Assembly (NCBI GenBank): GCA_027625095.1
Contig: JAQBXN010000022.1
Span: 1 to 64,000 of the forward strand
DNA from: Planctomycetota bacterium
GTDB taxonomy: Bacteria; Planctomycetota; PUPC01; JACPCR01
DNA length: 64,000 bases
Reading direction: 5' to 3'
Made by a program: the position numbers and the translations under genes
The notes under the pieces: model-generated
What the model was told of the DNA's origin: nothing
What the model saw: the letters and a program-made list of their open reading frames with translations, nothing else
Database searches by the model: none
Shown here: one piece after another, positions 62,350 to 64,000 of the stretch
Numbering within the stretch: position 1 is the stretch's first letter
Layout of the letters: every line of letters starts with the position of its first letter

Positions 62350-64000
62350 ATGTCGTCTATCCAACTCATAGCTACCTGCCTCGCTCTTCTCCTACTGTCC
62401 GTCCGCCCGGGGCTGGCTCAGCAACTGGCTGCGGCCGATGGTAAAGCCCAGGCATCGGCCACCGCCTTCCCTCTCATCGGGCCCGGGGTGCCGAAGATGA
62501 CGTTCAAGAAGGAGGAACTCTTCAAGAACGTTGGGGTCATTAATTCCAAGCTCGGCATCATTCACGGGCATTCGCTGCTGGCCATGCACAAGGGCTATCT
62601 TGCCATCGTGGGCTCTCGCGACGGTGGCGCGGGCGACGGCAACTTTGCGTTTTATGACATTTCCGATATTCGTAATCCGCAACTCGTGGCCAACTACAAC
62701 AGCAAGGAAACGCTCAATCTGCGTGAAGCACATTCGTACGGTTTTACCGTCGTTGATGGCAAGGACATCGTCGTCCTGCAGGCAAAAGACGGTTTGCAGT
62801 TCTGGGACTGGACAGATGTGCGTGCCTGTAAGAAGGTCAGCGAAATGATCCTTCCACCCATGCGTGGGGGAGACTATGCGGGCACGCCCTGGTGGACCTC
62901 GGTGCAAGGTAAATACGTGTATGTAGGTGGGGCCGACACCGGACTGCACATTGTGGACGCAAGCGACATATCGAATCCAAAACAGATCAAGATTCTGCCG
63001 CTCAGCCGAACCGGCGGTTTCCGCATCGGGCCGGTTTTCGCGTGTGGAAATTTCCTGGTCATCTCAAGTATGGACACGCCCGGGATCTCGACCTTTGACA
63101 TCAGCGACCCGAACAACCCCAGGCTCCTGAACACGTTGCGCGAGGTTGTCGGCTACAGCTCGATGTTTAACGGCAACAGGCTTTACTCCGTGCACGTAAT
63201 ACCAACGATCTGGGATGTGAGCGATCCCACGAAAATCAAACGCATCAGTGAGTACAAAGGCCCCAATATTGGCGGAAAAGGCGGCTACGGGATCTTCCAG
63301 GACGGTTTCATTCACCAGGGCGTTTCGAGCAATTACGCAATGGTAGACGTGCGTGATCCCAAGTCACCATTGCTCGTCGGCAAGATTTTTTCCGGGGTAA
63401 AAGGCAGCGACCTCGACGGCGGCAACGTCATCGGCAATTTCGGGATCGGCTCATGCGACCACAGCAAGGGCACCTTCATCGCTCCACATTCTGTAGAGCC
63501 GGATACTCAAGGGCCGGAGGTCACCTGTATTCATCCGGCTAACGGCACGATCGGTCTGCCCACAAGTACGCGTATCGGCCTGACCTTCAGCGATCAGATT
63601 GATCTATCCACACTCAACAGCAAGGCCCTGGTCATCCGCGATGCGGCCGGCGAAGTCGTGACCGGACGCTACAGCCATCAGACCGGTGTCGTAAATTTCT
63701 GGCCGGACACTCTTCTCGAGAAAGACACAACGTATGATGTTCTGGTGACCAAGGGCGGACTGCGTGACTATGCGGGCAATCCAACAGATACGGAATTCGT
63801 CAGCCGTTTTTCGACCGGCTCGGCTCTCAGCGACTTTCCAATGAAAGTCGCCGTCTCTAAGCCTGCGGAAGCTGGCAGCGAGATTGAGTTCGAAATCACC
63901 GAGGTGAATGCAGAAGGCAATGTCACCATCTCGTGGAATTTTGGTGACAACACAGGGCCCACTCCGTTCACCAAAGAACGCAGCATCAAGCACACATTTG
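62350..64000 (+). CDS. secreted LVIVD-repeat/PKD protein, cut by the window edge
   Basis: The first 550 residues of a protein that runs past the right edge without a stop. It starts at ATG 62350 with a signal peptide (IQLIATCLALLLLSVRPGLAQ). Residues about 60-370 are LVIVD-type propeller repeats (GYLAIVGSRDG, NFAFYDISDIRNPQLV, TGLHIVDASDISNPKQI, GISTFDISDPNNPRLL). A Big_5-like Ig domain follows (GTIGLPTSTRIGLTFSDQID, about 390-490). The last visible part begins a PKD domain (GNVTISWNFGDNTGP). It is extracellular and probably binds substrate or partner proteins rather than catalysing a reaction. A C-terminal enzyme or anchor may lie beyond the window. Confidence 0.8.
   Translation, partial: MSSIQLIATCLALLLLSVRPGLAQQLAAADGKAQASATAFPLIGPGVPKMTFKKEELFKNVGVINSKLGIIHGHSLLAMHKGYLAIVGSRDGGAGDGNFAFYDISDIRNPQLVANYNSKETLNLREAHSYGFTVVDGKDIVVLQAKDGLQFWDWTDVRACKKVSEMILPPMRGGDYAGTPWWTSVQGKYVYVGGADTGLHIVDASDISNPKQIKILPLSRTGGFRIGPVFACGNFLVISSMDTPGISTFDISDPNNPRLLNTLREVVGYSSMFNGNRLYSVHVIPTIWDVSDPTKIKRISEYKGPNIGGKGGYGIFQDGFIHQGVSSNYAMVDVRDPKSPLLVGKIFSGVKGSDLDGGNVIGNFGIGSCDHSKGTFIAPHSVEPDTQGPEVTCIHPANGTIGLPTSTRIGLTFSDQIDLSTLNSKALVIRDAAGEVVTGRYSHQTGVVNFWPDTLLEKDTTYDVLVTKGGLRDYAGNPTDTEFVSRFSTGSALSDFPMKVAVSKPAEAGSEIEFEITEVNAEGNVTISWNFGDNTGPTPFTKERSIKHTF

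Overview
The window looks like chromosome from a PVC-superphylum bacterium, most likely Verrucomicrobiota. Pointers are a planctomycete-type cytochrome c/DUF1549/DUF1553 gene followed by a DUF1501 gene (3489-8062), a small basic protein of the Chlamydiae/Verrucomicrobia/Planctomycetes type (58705-58935), many sulfatases and phytanoyl-CoA dioxygenase (PhyH) paralogues, and a DUF6785-type membrane protein. There is no rRNA, and I found no tRNA, so this placement rests on gene families only.

Layout. 1-8062: a possible last CRISPR repeat at the left edge, a secreted amidotransferase-like/HEAT protein, a PIN-domain toxin/antitoxin pair, and the cytochrome-DUF1501 pair. 8313-20786, all minus strand: a catabolic block of a sugar isomerase, four PhyH dioxygenases, two Gfo/Idh/MocA oxidoreductases and a sulfatase. 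It is interrupted by an unfamiliar three-gene set (11379-14990) encoding a zinc-ribbon membrane protein, a von Willebrand A-like protein and a large orphan. 20905-29097: a mannonate-dehydratase-type enolase with a GNAT partner, a second sulfatase, a zinc-less MDR dehydrogenase, a probable selenoprotein not visible to standard gene calling, a DUF6785 membrane protein and a fifth PhyH. 29357-37869: a secreted glycoside-hydrolase-like protein, a transglutaminase, a ferritin-like protein, an FAD monooxygenase, a transposase remnant and a stand-alone Clp N-domain protein. 37944-47122: an amber-interrupted glycoside hydrolase, aldo/keto reductase, glycogen phosphorylase, a polytopic glycosyltransferase-like protein and a secreted polysaccharide-lyase-like protein. 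47123-52857: decayed DNA, gamma-glutamyltransferase, a DUF6122 protein, a large palindromic repeat and a LamG domain apparently split by a beta-propeller. 52896-64000: mostly core functions (aldehyde dehydrogenase, signal peptidase I, LepA, RdgB, small basic protein, aminotransferase, ATP-PEPCK) and the start of an LVIVD/PKD surface protein.

The genes suggest a heterotroph that attacks sulfated or otherwise decorated polysaccharides. Secreted sulfatases and hydrolases release sugars; isomerases, dehydrogenases and the mannonate-dehydratase-like enolase process them; PEPCK and glycogen phosphorylase serve central carbon storage and gluconeogenesis.

The most notable observation is at 25732-26118. 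A signal-peptide-bearing thioredoxin-like protein has an in-frame TGA exactly at the first position of a U-x-x-C redox motif. A perfect 9-bp stem with a GUG loop follows 27 nt downstream, where a bacterial SECIS element should lie. Also notable are the vWA-like three-gene set, two copies of a structured repeat whose stems differ by compensatory changes, and a 78-nt near-perfect palindrome.
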